Below, piece by piece: positions 32,180-43,967 of a stretch of DNA of 64,000 nucleotides (the first letter of the stretch is position 1; the number at the start of each line of letters is the position of its first letter). Under the pieces are notes generated by a model. It was not told where the DNA came from and searched no databases. It worked only from the letters and a program-made list of their open reading frames with translations. This DNA is from Labia minor (taxonomy: Eukaryota > Arthropoda > Insecta > Dermaptera > Spongiphoridae), in contig OY720350.1 in the NCBI GenBank assembly GCA_963082975.1, positions 15,160,910 to 15,224,909 on the forward strand, given 5' to 3'. The position numbers and the translations under genes were made by a program.

Positions 32180-32187
32180 CACACCAT
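32180..32187. other. Left 8-bp target duplication of P-like insertion
   Basis: CACACCAT here is repeated at 34750-34757 on the other side of the element and occurs once at the empty site 63146-63153. Confidence 0.93.
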
Positions 32188-32722
32188 CAACCCCCCGACA
32201 CAGGCCCAGAGCTTTCGAAAACATGTTAAGAACATAGGGGCCACAAGAGGCGCTGCTGGCACTAATTTAAATCCGAAAGTTTTTCATAAACCAACCAACA
32301 GATGCCGCACCAGGCTCATTTTTAAATTCATGAAATCCATTTGAATCATTTTAAATATTGTGAAAGTGTCGTAAACATCTGATCATCTGATCCATCTGAT
32401 CTTCAAGCGTCTAACATCTTAAAACAATTTGAAACAATTGTAAATATTTTATACTGATCCGACGCCCTCCAATTGCGATCAATATGTATAATGGTAAAGT
32501 AAGTATAATTAATATAATTTTACTATTATTTGAATCCAGTTCTGGTAGATGTACGTATTATATTTTTAATGTTTTAAACTCAATTCAATTTTCTTAATCT
32601 ATATTATGTATCCATATGCTTGGTGCAAATTTATCTTTTAAAATTTACTGTTGTTGTTGACTTAAAAATGTATTAATAATAAAAGAAAATAATTTCAATA
32701 ATTTTTTTTAATATTTTTACAG

Positions 32723-34254
32723 CCCCACGTGTTAATACTACAAGTGATTTTGGAATGACCTCAGAAGAGCCAAATATTTTTGAATCCAGTTCTGGTAGAT
32801 GTACGTATTATATTTTTAATGTTTTAAACTCAATTCAATTTTCTTAATCTATATTATGTATCCATATGCTTGGTGCAAATTTATCTTTTAAAATTTACTG
32901 TTGTCGTTCACTAAAAAATGTATTAATAATAAAAGAAAATAATTTCAATAATTTTTTTTTATATTTTTTTTAGCAACACCTATTACTCCATCTGTTAGCT
33001 TGGCCTTCGAGGAGCCAAATATTTTTGAATCCAGTTCTGGTAGATGTACGTATTATATTTTTAATGTTTTAAACTCAATTCAATTTTCTTAATCTATATT
33101 ATGTATCCATATGCTTGGTGCAAATTTATCTTTTAAAATTTACTGTTGTTGTTCACTTAAAAATGTATTAATAATAAAAGAAAATAATTTCAATAATTTT
33201 TTTTAATATTTTTTCTAGCAACACCTGTTACTCCATCTGTTAGCTTGGCCTTCGAGGAGCCAAATCTTTTTGAATCCAGTTCTGGGAGATGTACGTATTA
33301 TATTTTTAATAAAATTCATTAATCTTCTCTTAACTTTGAATAGATTTGCTAAAATGATTTAAAATAAAATTTTAGTTCGCTTAGGCTTTTCTGTATTAAT
33401 TCATTGGAGTTTCTTATTTTAAACTTAATTAATTTTTGCAGGTGATCCGCGGGACATACACCTACAAGATCTCGGTGTTTCTAGAATAGAAAATTTATCT
33501 CCCAGGAAGAAAAGATTGTACCAAAGGCTCAACGAGGTCAAGCGACTATTGAACCAAGATAAAGAGAGAAAGAGAATAATTTCACAAGAATGTAAGCGAT
33601 CAAAAAAACTTCTTCATGAATCATTTCAAAATATTAATGATATCCATAATCTACCTGCTCCTCTCTCAACTTTTGTTTTATCCACCCTTAAAAATTTCTC
33701 TGTGGTTAAAAATTCCCGCCGGTATACCCAGGAAGAAAAAGCCCTTTTCCTCTCCATATACAAACATGGCCCTAGGTGCTATCGATATTTACAAACAATC
33801 TTATGTCTTCCTTCGGTGAGCTGGTACTTTGATAAGACAACTGTTGATAAATGAATGTCGTTTCTGCGTGAATTTCGCATGCGGGGAAAGCAGAAATGAT
33901 ATTCACAAATCAACAGAATTGCGGCAAAATGAGGGATGTTTTGAAAAACATCCCTCAGATGATTTCAAAAAACTAATATCTAAAGAGATGGGCAAGTTTT
34001 ACCATAATATCCCTAGCATCATCCATCTTTCAAATATCCTCTCTTCTTCCTTTTCAGATCCCTTCTTCGAAACTGACTTTTGTCCCTTGCATGGTGATGA
34101 TTTCGCCAAAAGATGTAGCCTTCTTTTACATAAAAAAATGTTGCTACATTTTATTAAATTGTGTAACAATATGATATGTAAGAAGGATACATCTTCTACA
34201 GAAATCATCAACATTTTCGTCAAATACATTCTATATTCTCGATCATCTAGGTAA
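32723..34254 (+). pseudogene. P-element-type transposase remains, short copy
   Basis: Exons: 32723-32800 (78 nt), 32974-33045 (72), 33219-33290 (72), then 33442 onward to a donor GTGAGC at 33816 or a stop at 33854. The C-terminal-like frame is 33829-34254. The three small exons are variants of one unit ending FESSSGR, and all keep the frame, so this copy has one more repeat than the long copy. From 33442 on, the translation equals the long copy. As there, the coiled-coil and QEEKALFLSIYKHGP segments are present and the catalytic core is missing. Confidence 0.72.
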
Positions 34255-34442
34255 ATCAACGTCCTTGTGTAATTTTTATTTAAGTGAGAAATTTAATATA
34301 ATATGTTTAAAGAAAAATATGTATAAAAGATTTGTTTACAAATGAGATACACATCATTATTGTTAATGATATTTTGTAATAATCTATTTTCAAATAAATA
34401 TGTCACATACAACATAATTCTTTTCTTCTAGACATGCAAATT

Positions 34443-34587
34443 ATGAAATTTTTCAGTTAAGTGAAAAATTATTTATTTGGGGACAAGACATACATTTCAG
34501 CAATTTTTTTAAAAAAAAAAAAATTATTTCTGAAATGTCAGTTTTAGCTCTAAATAAATAATTTTTCACTTAACTGAAAAATTTCAT
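34443..34587. repeat. Palindrome, family 1, inside the short P-like copy
   Basis: Counterpart of the hairpin at 7461-7605, with the same arms and spacer. Confidence 0.85.
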
Positions 34588-34879
34588 AATTTTTTCATTC
34601 TTCCCGCTCCTCTCATTCAAATGATTCAAAATGGATTTTAAAAATGGTGCCAGGCCGGTTTTTTCACATCATAGTTCATATAGGGGTCACTTTTTAGCAG
34701 CAGCGCTAAACGCTGTTTCACGAATTTAGCATTGCGTGTCGGGGGGTTGCACACCATATAACAGACAAGCAGACAAGTTAAGCTTAACTTTTGAAAATGG
34801 TGTTCAGCGCCTCCTGGCTAAATTGGTGGGGTTTTTAAATTCATTCAGAAGGATTAATTGGAATAAAATAATGGAATTT

Positions 34880-35006
34880 TCAGTTAAGTGAAAAATTATT
34901 TATTTAGAGGTAAACTGACATTTCATCAATAAATTTTTATTTTTCCATATTATTGCTGAAACGTTGGTTTTATCTCCAAATAAATAATTTTTCACTTAAG
35001 TGAAAA
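34880..35006. repeat. Palindrome, family 1, unit 2
   Basis: Counterpart of 7898-8024, ending against the GC-hairpin repeat at 35008. Confidence 0.75.
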
Positions 35007-35007
35007 G

Positions 35008-35357
35008 TACCGGGACCCCGAGCCTCGGCTCGGTACTTAAGTTAAAAAAAATGATTCATTATTATTGGGTTTGGCTGGTAATATTAATACCTGGGATACC
35101 GAGCTGTCGCTCGAAAAAATGTTTAGGCATTATTATAGACATTTTCATTCTGTAAATTAAATAATTTTATTTCATTTAAATAAATATCTATTTTTAAATA
35201 ATTTTTCTCTCTACATTATTTATCTAATTCTGACAATATATTAAGATCACACCGGGACCCCGAGCCTCGGCTAGGTAATTAAGTTAAAAAAAAATAATTC
35301 ATTATTATATTGGGTTTGGCTGGTAATATTAATACTTGGGGCACCGAGCTGATATAC
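35008..35357 (+). repeat. Two GC-hairpin repeats, unit 2
   Basis: Copies start at 35008 and 35251 with the A+T-rich module between them, as at 8026 and 8269. Confidence 0.82.
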
Positions 35358-35714
35358 AATTCTTTAATTATTTATTACAATTATTAAATGTTGCATTATT
35401 GCATCAATCTGATTAAAATGTATTATTAGGTATGTTTCTAAGTGCATGAATATTTTTTTTTTATTGGAAGAATAATAAATATATATCGTAATTTATAATT
35501 ATAAAATATTATTAAAATATATATATTTAATTTTATTTCGAAATTAAATAAACAATTTTAAAATATTTTTCTTTTAAAAAAAGGCGGGAGTCAAATTTCA
35601 ATATGAATGTCATATAAAAAAAATATTAATACAATATCCTTTAAAAAAAGGCGGGAGTAAAATTCCAAATTATGTTTTTTTGTTTTTGTTTTTGTTTTTT
35701 TTGAGAGAGATTAA
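35358..35714. repeat. A+T-rich repeat mosaic, no gene, unit 2
   Basis: Counterpart of 8376-8732 with the same AAAAAAAGGCGGGAGT motifs. Confidence 0.7.
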
Positions 35715-36116
35715 CCCATTTGAGCCTAGTGATCCGATTTCGGAACACTCGACTCGAGTCACTATTTTATTTTTTTATTTATTAATGTCGACACCAAAGT
35801 GCGTTCTGATCACCTAGTCGGTGATAGTGATAGTGTTGCTTGGGCTTGTATTAATTATTTAAATGTGCATAGACCTGTAACACTGTCGCTATGAGGTTAA
35901 AAAGATTGAAGTAAAAAATAGGACGGTTTTTGCAACGTTTCTTTCAACTCATGTTAGTATTACTTTTACTTTTTTGGTTCTATAAATATATTTTTTTGTT
36001 ATTACTTATCTTCTGGATATACACTAACGTGTTGTAGACACACTACACAGAAATTTTTGTTATTGTCGTAATTATGGGTTCATAAAGTCAGGTGTTCCGA
36101 TTTCGGAACACTAGGC
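35715..36116. mobile_element. piggyBac-type MITE, right end missing, unit 2
   Basis: Same truncated element as at 8733. The identical break shows that the truncation predates the duplication. Confidence 0.6.
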
Positions 36117-36132
36117 ACATACACTACTATAA

Positions 36133-39100
36133 CATGATAGTGAAGAAATTATTGAAATTCCGGCTCGTGATTCTATAAATAGTAAAACAAATTTTAAAAA
36201 TTTAAATTTAAATATAAAAGATATAAATAATAATTCCAATGAAAAGAAAAAAACAAGCAAAAAGCTTAAATTAAAAAATGATACAATTGCTATTGGTTCT
36301 TTAAATGTGAGATCTTTAAAAGACGAAGGAAGTTTAATAGAAATAGAAAATGCAATGGAAAAAACAAAACTAGATGTCCTGGGACTTGCTGAGGTTAGAA
36401 GGCAGGGAGAGTAAATAATTAAAAGAAAGAATGGAAATATTTTTTATTATAATGGAGAGATACCAGGACAAAGAGGTGTTGGATTCATAATAAGTAATCA
36501 TTGGTCCAATAAAATCATAAAATATAGGGGATATTCAGATCGAATAGCTCTCATAACATTGAATATAGGTAAAACAACAAATATTAGCTTAATACAAGTC
36601 TATGCCCCTACAACTCAAGCTGATGATGAGGTAATGGAATCCTTTTATGAATTATTAAACAAAATTATACGGGAACACCCCAACTCACATAACCACAAGT
36701 TGATAATTATGGGCGACTTCAACAGTCAAATCGGTAGAAGAATGGAGGAAGAAAATAGAATGATTGGTCCTTATGGCTATGGAAAAAGAAACGACAGAGG
36801 GGAGAGATTGGTACAGTTCTGTCAAGAAAATAATTTTAAAATAATAAACACCTATTATAAGAAAAGAGCGGGAAAGAGATGGACCTGGATCGCTCCTAAC
36901 GGTGTATTTAAGAGTGAAATTGATTTTATGGTGACTTCACACCTTAATTTAATAAAAAAATTTGAAATAGTTGATAAATTTCCATTCTTCAGTGACCATA
37001 GACTTCTAAAAATTGAAATACTGATAAATAATATTAAAAAGCGCCCACATCCTAAATGGACTAAAAAATACCAATCAGGGGTAGAAAATATTAAAATAGA
37101 AACGATAAAAAATTTCAATCGGGAGCTAATAAATATAGATTTCACACAAAAAGACCAGTTGCAAAATCAATATAATATATTAGAAAATTTACTAACAAAC
37201 GTACAAAATGAATCCTATGAAATAAGTGAAACAAAAACAAAACTATCCGAAAAAACAAAAGCCCTCATTGAAAGAAGAAATAAATTAAAAACAAAAAGAA
37301 ATTCTAAAGTAGGACAAATTGAACATAATCTAATGTGTAAAACAGTTAAATATAACATAAAGAGCGATATACAAAGATACAACAATGAAATTATAAAAAA
37401 GTTAATTGAACCACATACTTCAGTAAAACAGATAAGACAAATGATATTTGAGGGAAAGCAACTAATTCCATGTCTGATAAACAAAAATAAAAATATTAAC
37501 TATGCACGTAAAGAAATAGTTCAAATAGCTACAGACTACTATAAAGAATTATATGAGGGTGAAAGTACCAATAAGTTTTACAACAAAAAACGCTCAAATG
37601 AAAACATTCCTGAGTTTTTAGAATCAGAAATTGAAAACGAGATAAAAAACTTAAAATCTGGTAAAGCGGCCGGCATAGATGGAATAAAAAACGAAATACT
37701 AAAACAACTCATTAATTTTATAATAAAACCATTAACGTCCATATATAATAATATTTTAATAACAACAACCATACCAAAGCAATGGCAAAAGTCTAACATT
37801 ATAATTATGTACAAAAAAGGCGACCCGAAAGATATTGTCAACTATAGACCACTTACTCTAACATCAAATATGGGAAAAATCTTTGCAAAACTCATCCAGA
37901 GAAGAATTGAGAGAACTATAATTAACAACCAACCAATAGAGCAAGCCGGCTTTAGAACTGGATATTCCACAATAGATCATTTACACGTGATAGGACAGAT
38001 CTTAGAAAAATCTAGAGAATATCAATTCACAATATATTTAGCATTTATCGATTTTACCAAAGCATTTGACTCTATAAACCAGGCTTGCATCCTGGAAGCT
38101 CTGATCTCTCAAGGAGTAGATATAAACTACGTTGAGATTATTGAGAATCTATATAAGAAGTGTGAGGCTAGAATTCTCTTGGATGAGCCGGGACCCTTCT
38201 TCCCTGTAAGAAGAGGCGTAAGACAGGGTGATCCACTTTCACCAATTTTATTCAATTGCACAATGGAGCAAATGTTTAGAAAATTTAATTGGGAGGGGAG
38301 GGGGTTGAATGTCAATGGTACCTTCTTGAACAACTTAAGATTCGCGGACGACATAGTCCTGATTGGGAAAAGCAAAGAGGAAATAACCGAATTACTGAGA
38401 GACTTGAACAAGGAAAGTAAAAAAGTGGGTCTAAGGATAAATGAGAAGAAGTCCGTAATACTTACAAATGGTTGTCAAGAAAAAATAAAATACGACGATA
38501 AAAAATACATAGAGTGTAGGGAAGAAGTGGTTTATCTTGGTCAAACAATACGTTATGAAAATAGAACAACGCTAGAAATAAATAGAAGGATAAACTTAGG
38601 TTGGAAAAAATTTTGGTCTACGGCCTTTATACTAAAAAATAAAGAAATAAACCTAGACTCAAAAATCAAAGTTTTTAAAAAATGTATTATACCAGTGATG
38701 ACTTATGGTGCACAAACATGGACATTAACAAAGAAAAACATGAATAAATTGGAAACAGCTCAACGATCCATGATAAGGAGTATTCTTGGTTTTACAAGAA
38801 GAGATAGGAAAAGAATAAAAGAAATATATAAAATAACAAATATGGACAACATCAACATTTATATAAGAAAAATAAAGTGGAAGTGGGCCGGACATACAGT
38901 AAGAACACATGACGAACGATGGTCTAAGAGAATTTTGGAATGGCATATACTGGAAGAAAAAAGGAAAAGAGGCAGACAAGTAAAAAGATGGTCGGATGAA
39001 ATTCACGAAACAGCGGGAACGGATTGGCAGAGGATTGCAAGACGAAGAACCGCTTGGAGAATTTTGGGAGAGGCCTATGCCCGCAAGGGCCTGGTTCTGT

Positions 39101-39169
39101 CATAACAAATAAATCAATTAAATTTTTGTATATATATATGTATTATGTAACCAAATAAAGGCAATAAAT
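36133..39169 (+). mobile_element. APE-type LINE, unit 2
   Basis: Counterpart of 9151-12187 with the same 5' truncation, 3' UTR and flanks. Confidence 0.85.
36415..39105 (+). CDS. LINE endonuclease-reverse transcriptase, unit 2
   Basis: The 848-residue stretch from 36559 is identical in translation to the unit 1 copy. The same TAA (36412-36414) interrupts the endonuclease after LGLAEVRRQGE. Key motifs: MGDFNSQIG, SDHRLLKIE, AFIDFTKAFDS, RQGDPLSPILFN and FADDIVLIG. A shared nonsense codon and no other differences mean that this pair arose by segmental duplication, not by two retrotransposition events. Confidence 0.9.
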   Translation: MIKRKNGNIFYYNGEIPGQRGVGFIISNHWSNKIIKYRGYSDRIALITLNIGKTTNISLIQVYAPTTQADDEVMESFYELLNKIIREHPNSHNHKLIIMGDFNSQIGRRMEEENRMIGPYGYGKRNDRGERLVQFCQENNFKIINTYYKKRAGKRWTWIAPNGVFKSEIDFMVTSHLNLIKKFEIVDKFPFFSDHRLLKIEILINNIKKRPHPKWTKKYQSGVENIKIETIKNFNRELINIDFTQKDQLQNQYNILENLLTNVQNESYEISETKTKLSEKTKALIERRNKLKTKRNSKVGQIEHNLMCKTVKYNIKSDIQRYNNEIIKKLIEPHTSVKQIRQMIFEGKQLIPCLINKNKNINYARKEIVQIATDYYKELYEGESTNKFYNKKRSNENIPEFLESEIENEIKNLKSGKAAGIDGIKNEILKQLINFIIKPLTSIYNNILITTTIPKQWQKSNIIIMYKKGDPKDIVNYRPLTLTSNMGKIFAKLIQRRIERTIINNQPIEQAGFRTGYSTIDHLHVIGQILEKSREYQFTIYLAFIDFTKAFDSINQACILEALISQGVDINYVEIIENLYKKCEARILLDEPGPFFPVRRGVRQGDPLSPILFNCTMEQMFRKFNWEGRGLNVNGTFLNNLRFADDIVLIGKSKEEITELLRDLNKESKKVGLRINEKKSVILTNGCQEKIKYDDKKYIECREEVVYLGQTIRYENRTTLEINRRINLGWKKFWSTAFILKNKEINLDSKIKVFKKCIIPVMTYGAQTWTLTKKNMNKLETAQRSMIRSILGFTRRDRKRIKEIYKITNMDNINIYIRKIKWKWAGHTVRTHDERWSKRILEWHILEEKRKRGRQVKRWSDEIHETAGTDWQRIARRRTAWRILGEAYARKGLVLS

Positions 39170-39367
39170 TTATAGACATTTTCATTCTGTAAATTAAATA
39201 ATTTTATTTCATTTAAATAAATATCGATTTTTAAATAATTTTTCTCTCTACATTATTTATCTAATTCTGACAATATATTAAGATCACACCGGGACCCCGA
39301 GCCTCGGCTAGGTTATTAAGTTAAAAAAAAATAATTCATTATTATATTGGGTTTGGCTGGTAATATT
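39170..39367 (+). repeat. A+T-rich module plus cut GC-hairpin repeat, unit 2
   Basis: Counterpart of 12188-12385, with the hairpin at 39288. Confidence 0.8.
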
Positions 39368-40375
39368 AATCTAATCAAAAACATACCTGTTAAAAAGGGG
39401 GCCAAGTTCCTATCGGCTATTTGTTTGCCTAAAAAAGGGTTCAAATCCATCCCAATGCCAAGTTTAGATGCACTTCAAAATCATTCATAATTATTTTTAT
39501 CAACAGCCTGATCCACTGGTAAACTTTTGGCATTCCAAAGAATCGCCACCACACCCCAACCAGTCCTCCGCCTCCTGCATCCAGGCACGCCACTTTATTC
39601 ACGTCAACGGTCCATCTGGCCGAAATTCACTTTACCATACACCCAACTTAAAATATGGTATAGTTGTTAAAATACGTAGGTACATGGTTTAAAATATCTA
39701 AAATTATAATACTTAGAAATTTGAACTTGGCAGGTTTTCGTGCTGTACAAAACACTCAGTCCCACACCAAGTCCTCCGCCTCCTGCATCCAGGCACACTA
39801 CACTCCACTTTATTCACGTCAACGGTTCATCTGGCCGAAATTCACTTTACCATATACCCAACTTAAAATATGGTATAGTTGTTAAAATACGTAGGTACTT
39901 GGTTTAAAATATCTACAATTTTAATACTTAGAATTAGCGGGTTAATTTATATATTTAAATAATAAATATAATTATAGAATTAATCTAGTGTTACGTACAG
40001 TACGAAAACCTGCCAAGTTCAAATTTCTAAGTATTATAATTTTAGATATTTTAAACCATGTACCTACGTATTTTAACAACTATACCATATTTTAAGTTGG
40101 GTGTATGGTCAAGTGAATTTCGGCCAGATGGACCGTTGACGTGAATAAAGTGGCGTGCCTGGATTCAGGAGGCGGAGGACTGGTTGGGGTGTGGTGGCGA
40201 TTCTTTGGAATGCCAAAAGTTTACCAGTGGATCAGGCTGTTGATAAAAATGATTATGAATGATTTTGAAGTGCATCTAAACTTGGCATTGGGATGGATTT
40301 GAACCCTTTTTTAGGCAAACAAATAGCCGATAGGAACTTGGCCCCCTTTTTAACAGGTATGTTTTTGATTAGATT
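39368..40375. mobile_element. Foldback element, unit 2
   Basis: Counterpart of 12386-13393, with the same AATCTAATC ends, arms of about 385 bp and directly repeated segment in the spacer. Confidence 0.85.
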
Positions 40376-41430
40376 TCAATACTTTTTTTTAAGAAAGCTT
40401 CCTATTTTTTCCTTTTTGTGCCGCGCCCGCGTCCATTCTTAGCCTTTGAAGTAATTTTGTGTTTAAAAAAATTGCAAATTTTTTTAAATTAAAATTATAT
40501 TTGTTTATATATTAAATATAATAATTTTATTTGTTCTTTTATTTTATAGTTCTGAATTTCCAACTTGTATTGAATAATAAATAATTAGAACTATTAATAT
40601 TAATTGAAAATTATATAGAAACTGTTAAGTTATAACAATAAAAATAAACAAACATTAATTTAAATTATAAAGTAAAATGGTTTAACACTATTATATATAT
40701 TTATAATTTACACCTAACCCTACTTGTATAGGTAAAATGTCACTTCAGGTAGTCAGATCATGATGAAATTTGGTATCTCAATTTTTTTCATATTTTTAAA
40801 TCTATATACAAAATATGAAGCAAATATCTCGAAGCAAACTGGTACTTTACTTGAAAGGTAAACGCAACCAGTGTAGGTAAAGTACCACTTCCGGTTAACC
40901 GAATTTGACGAAATTTTAAAAGAAATCTACAAACTGTGAATAATATCGGTGTACCAAATTTCGAAGTCCTAGCTTGATTAGTTTCTGACAAAACCAATGT
41001 ATTCGTTTGAATTCGTTAAAATCGCATTGATATTCGATTATAACAACTCAAGCTTGACCGATTTCTTAAATTTCATAATTTTTTGTTAACCTACTTATAA
41101 CACACGACCTGTATGCCAAATTTCATAGCGCTAGGACAATTGGAAATACCCTAAGAATTTTGTTGACCAATCAGTGAATCAGTTCCAAAATAAGCTATTT
41201 TCACAGGGTCATATTTCAGGATCTACTGAAGCTATAACTATGAAATTTGGCATACTTCTTTAGTTCTAGTATATGACTACGTAGATAAAATTTTATCTCT
41301 GTACTTGCAATAGGCACTGAGATACAGGGGGGTCAAAAGTGACTCCAAACCATTCGTGTAAATATACTTACGGCATGCGCGCGGCTTGCTGGAACTTGGC
41401 CGGCGCACTGCCGTGCGCATAGATACTTGG
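40376..41430. repeat. Unclassified AAATTTGG-motif repeat, unit 2
   Basis: Counterpart of 13394-14448; no gene. Confidence 0.5.
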
Positions 41431-41800
41431 GACACCGAGCTGATATACAATTCCTTAATTATTTATTACAATTATTAAATGTTGCATCATTGCATGGAAC
41501 TTGGGGTCCTCAATAATACATAAATATGTATACCGGGACCCCGAGCCTCGGCTCGGTACTTAAGTTAAAAAAAATGATTCATTATTATTGGATTTGGCTG
41601 GTAATAATAATACCTGGGACACCGAGCTCGCTCTACCCTTTAAAAAATATTGATATACAATTCTTTAATTATTTATTACAATTATTAAATGTATTAAATA
41701 ATATTTTATTGAAAAAATATTAAAAATTATAAAACTATCTAAAACTTAATTAATAAAAGAACAATGAATAAATAAATCACGAAAATAGATTAAAAAAAAA

Positions 41801-41874
41801 TGCACGCGGCGAGTTTCGATCCTTCGAACTCGGGGAGTAAAAACAATTGTTCTTACCACTGGTCTAAGATATTT
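41801..41874 (-). other. tRNA-like module A, unit 2
   Basis: Counterpart of 14819-14892, with the same A-box-like and B-box-like motifs and T-run. Confidence 0.4.
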
Positions 41875-42774
41875 TGATAATAACAAACATATTTTTACCA
41901 TCTTTCAAAGACATTTATTTGTTTTGTTGTTTTTTTTTTTTTTAGAGAGATTAATAAATATATATATATTTTATTAAAAATAAATATTTTTAATTTTATT
42001 TCGAAATTAAATAATGAATTTTAAAATATTTTAAATATAAAAAAATGTTAATACAATATCATTTTAAAAAAAGCGGGAGTCAACCAACCGTATTTTATTT
42101 TGTTTTTGTTTTTTTTGAGAGTGATTAATAAATATATATATATATTTTTTTAAAAATAAATATTTTTAATTATATTTCGAAATTAAATAATAAATTTTAA
42201 AATATTTTAAATTTTAAAAAAAAAATTAATACAATATCCTTTAAAAAAAGGCGGGAGTAAAATTTCAAAATGGATGCCATTGACGTCTCTCATATATAAT
42301 TTTTAATTAAGAAATAAATAATGAAGCTGTATGTTTCAAGAGATGTGATCAATAAAACTCAATTTTTCTTTATAAATACTATATCTAGTGTGAATTTGAA
42401 AAAAATCGTTAGAGCGGTTTTTGAGAACCAATATATATAGAAATATATATAGAAATATATATAGATAGATATATACAATTTTAGCTAGCATAATAAGATA
42501 AGAGTACCGGGACCCCGAGCCTCGGCTCGGTACTTAAGTTAAAAAAAATGATTCATTATTATTGGGTTTGGCTTGTAATATTAATACCTGGGACACCGAG
42601 CTCGCTCTACCCTTTAAAAAATATTGATATACAATTCTTTAATTATTTATTACAATTATTAAATGTATTAAATAATATTTTATTGAAAAAATATTAAAAA
42701 TTATAAAACTATCTAAAACTTAATTAATAAAAGAACAATGAATAAATAAATCACGAAAATAGATTAAAAAAAAA

Positions 42775-42848
42775 TGCACGCGGCGAGTTTCGATCCTTCG
42801 AACTCGGGGAGTAAAAACAATTGTTCTTACCGCTGGTCTATGATATTT
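42775..42848 (-). other. tRNA-like module B, unit 2
   Basis: Counterpart of 15793-15866. Confidence 0.38.
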
Positions 42849-43212
42849 TGATAATTACAAAGATATTTTTACCATCTTTCAAAGACATTTATTTGTTTTG
42901 TTGTTTTTTTTTTGAGAGAGATTAATAAATATATATATATTTTATTAAAAATAAATATTTTTAATTTTATTTCGAAATTAAATAATAAATTTTAAAATAT
43001 TTTAAATATAAAAAAATGTTAATACAATATCTATTAAAAAAAAAGCGGGAGTAAAATTTCAATATGAATGTCATATGTCATCGATAAATAATAAATAATA
43101 TTAATAAATATTAAATTTAATAAAAGAACAATGAATAAATAAATATAAAATAGTAATTTATTAAAAAATAATAGATTAAAAAAAAAAAAAAAAATTATTT
43201 CAAAACCATTTT

Positions 43213-43622
43213 TTATTTTGTTGTTATTACCGACCGACGATAGTAAGGGAGGTATTGTTTTCACACCAAATTTCACATGTGGAGATTTTTACATATCTCC
43301 ACGAATCATGCATTTTCTAAACAGAAAAAAGTATTTTTAGCATGATGTCTGTCCGTCTGTCCGTCCGTCCGTCCGTCTGTCCGTCCGTCTGTCCGTCCGT
43401 ATAGATGTGTACAGCCTGAACGGCTCAACCGATTTTGATGAAATTTGGTATATTTACTTAATGCATCAGTGGGATGAATTGATCAACTTTTGGTGCAATT
43501 CCGGAAACCGGAAGTGGTAGTATTAGCGATCGACGATAGGAAGGAAAGGGTTATTTTCACACCAAAGGAGATCTTTTTATATATCACCACGAATCATGCA
43601 TTTTGTATTGGTTTTATCCTCG
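43213..43622. repeat. (TCCG/TCTG)n microsatellite between direct repeats, unit 2
   Basis: Counterpart of 16231-16640. Confidence 0.7.
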
Positions 43623-43967
43623 AAAAAAATCATATTTATTAGTTTTTTCTTGATTTGAAATTATATGACGTCATCCAGCCATGCATGACGTCACAGCCTG
43701 GTCTTGCATATATATTATAAATAAAATAAAATTAAAAATGTTTATATTTATTATTTATGTATCCATATCTGTTTTTTATTACATTAATAGATATATGAAA
43801 ATTATTTGAAATTGTTTCTGTAGCTGGAAATTAATTTATTTCAGACCGTCGGTCGGTTCGGACCTGGCCACAGGTCAACTTATTTTTTTTTTGAGAGAGA
43901 TTAATAAATATATATATATATTTTATTAAAAATAAATATTTTTAATTTGATTTCGAAATTAAATAAT

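Larger units (their letters stand above)
7768..32187. repeat. Tandem segmental duplication, unit 1
   Basis: The unit runs from the CACACCAT right of the first P-like element to the CACACCAT left of the second. Everything in it recurs in unit 2: offset 26,982 bp up to the end of the fifth 1992-bp repeat, and 30,966 bp afterwards. The 3984-bp step equals two array repeats. Differences seen are single bases, for example T at 14697 versus C at 41679 and G at 26988 versus T at 57954. LINE and LINE-fragment translations are identical. Either a true recent duplication or two haplotypes joined in assembly would explain this. Confidence 0.93.
32188..34749 (+). mobile_element. P-element-like transposon, short copy, clean insertion
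   Basis: 2562 bp between perfect 14-bp inverted repeats CAACCCCCCGACAC and GTGTCGGGGGGTTG, flanked by 8-bp duplications CACACCAT. Eight-base duplications are the P-superfamily rule. The matching unoccupied site at 63146-63153 confirms both borders. Compared with the copy at 3542 it lacks 1909 bp (joined at CATCTGATCA, 32376-32385) and has one extra duplicated exon. Confidence 0.95.
41431..43082 (+). repeat. Composite repeats, two head-to-tail copies, unit 2
   Basis: GC-hairpin heads at 41531 and 42505. Single-base difference from unit 1 at 41679 (C, against T at 14697). Confidence 0.78.

Noticed and set aside
7768-34749. LTR retrotransposon flanked by long direct repeats
   Set aside because: The direct repeats are whole tandem units; there is no primer-binding site, polypurine tract, gag or protease.
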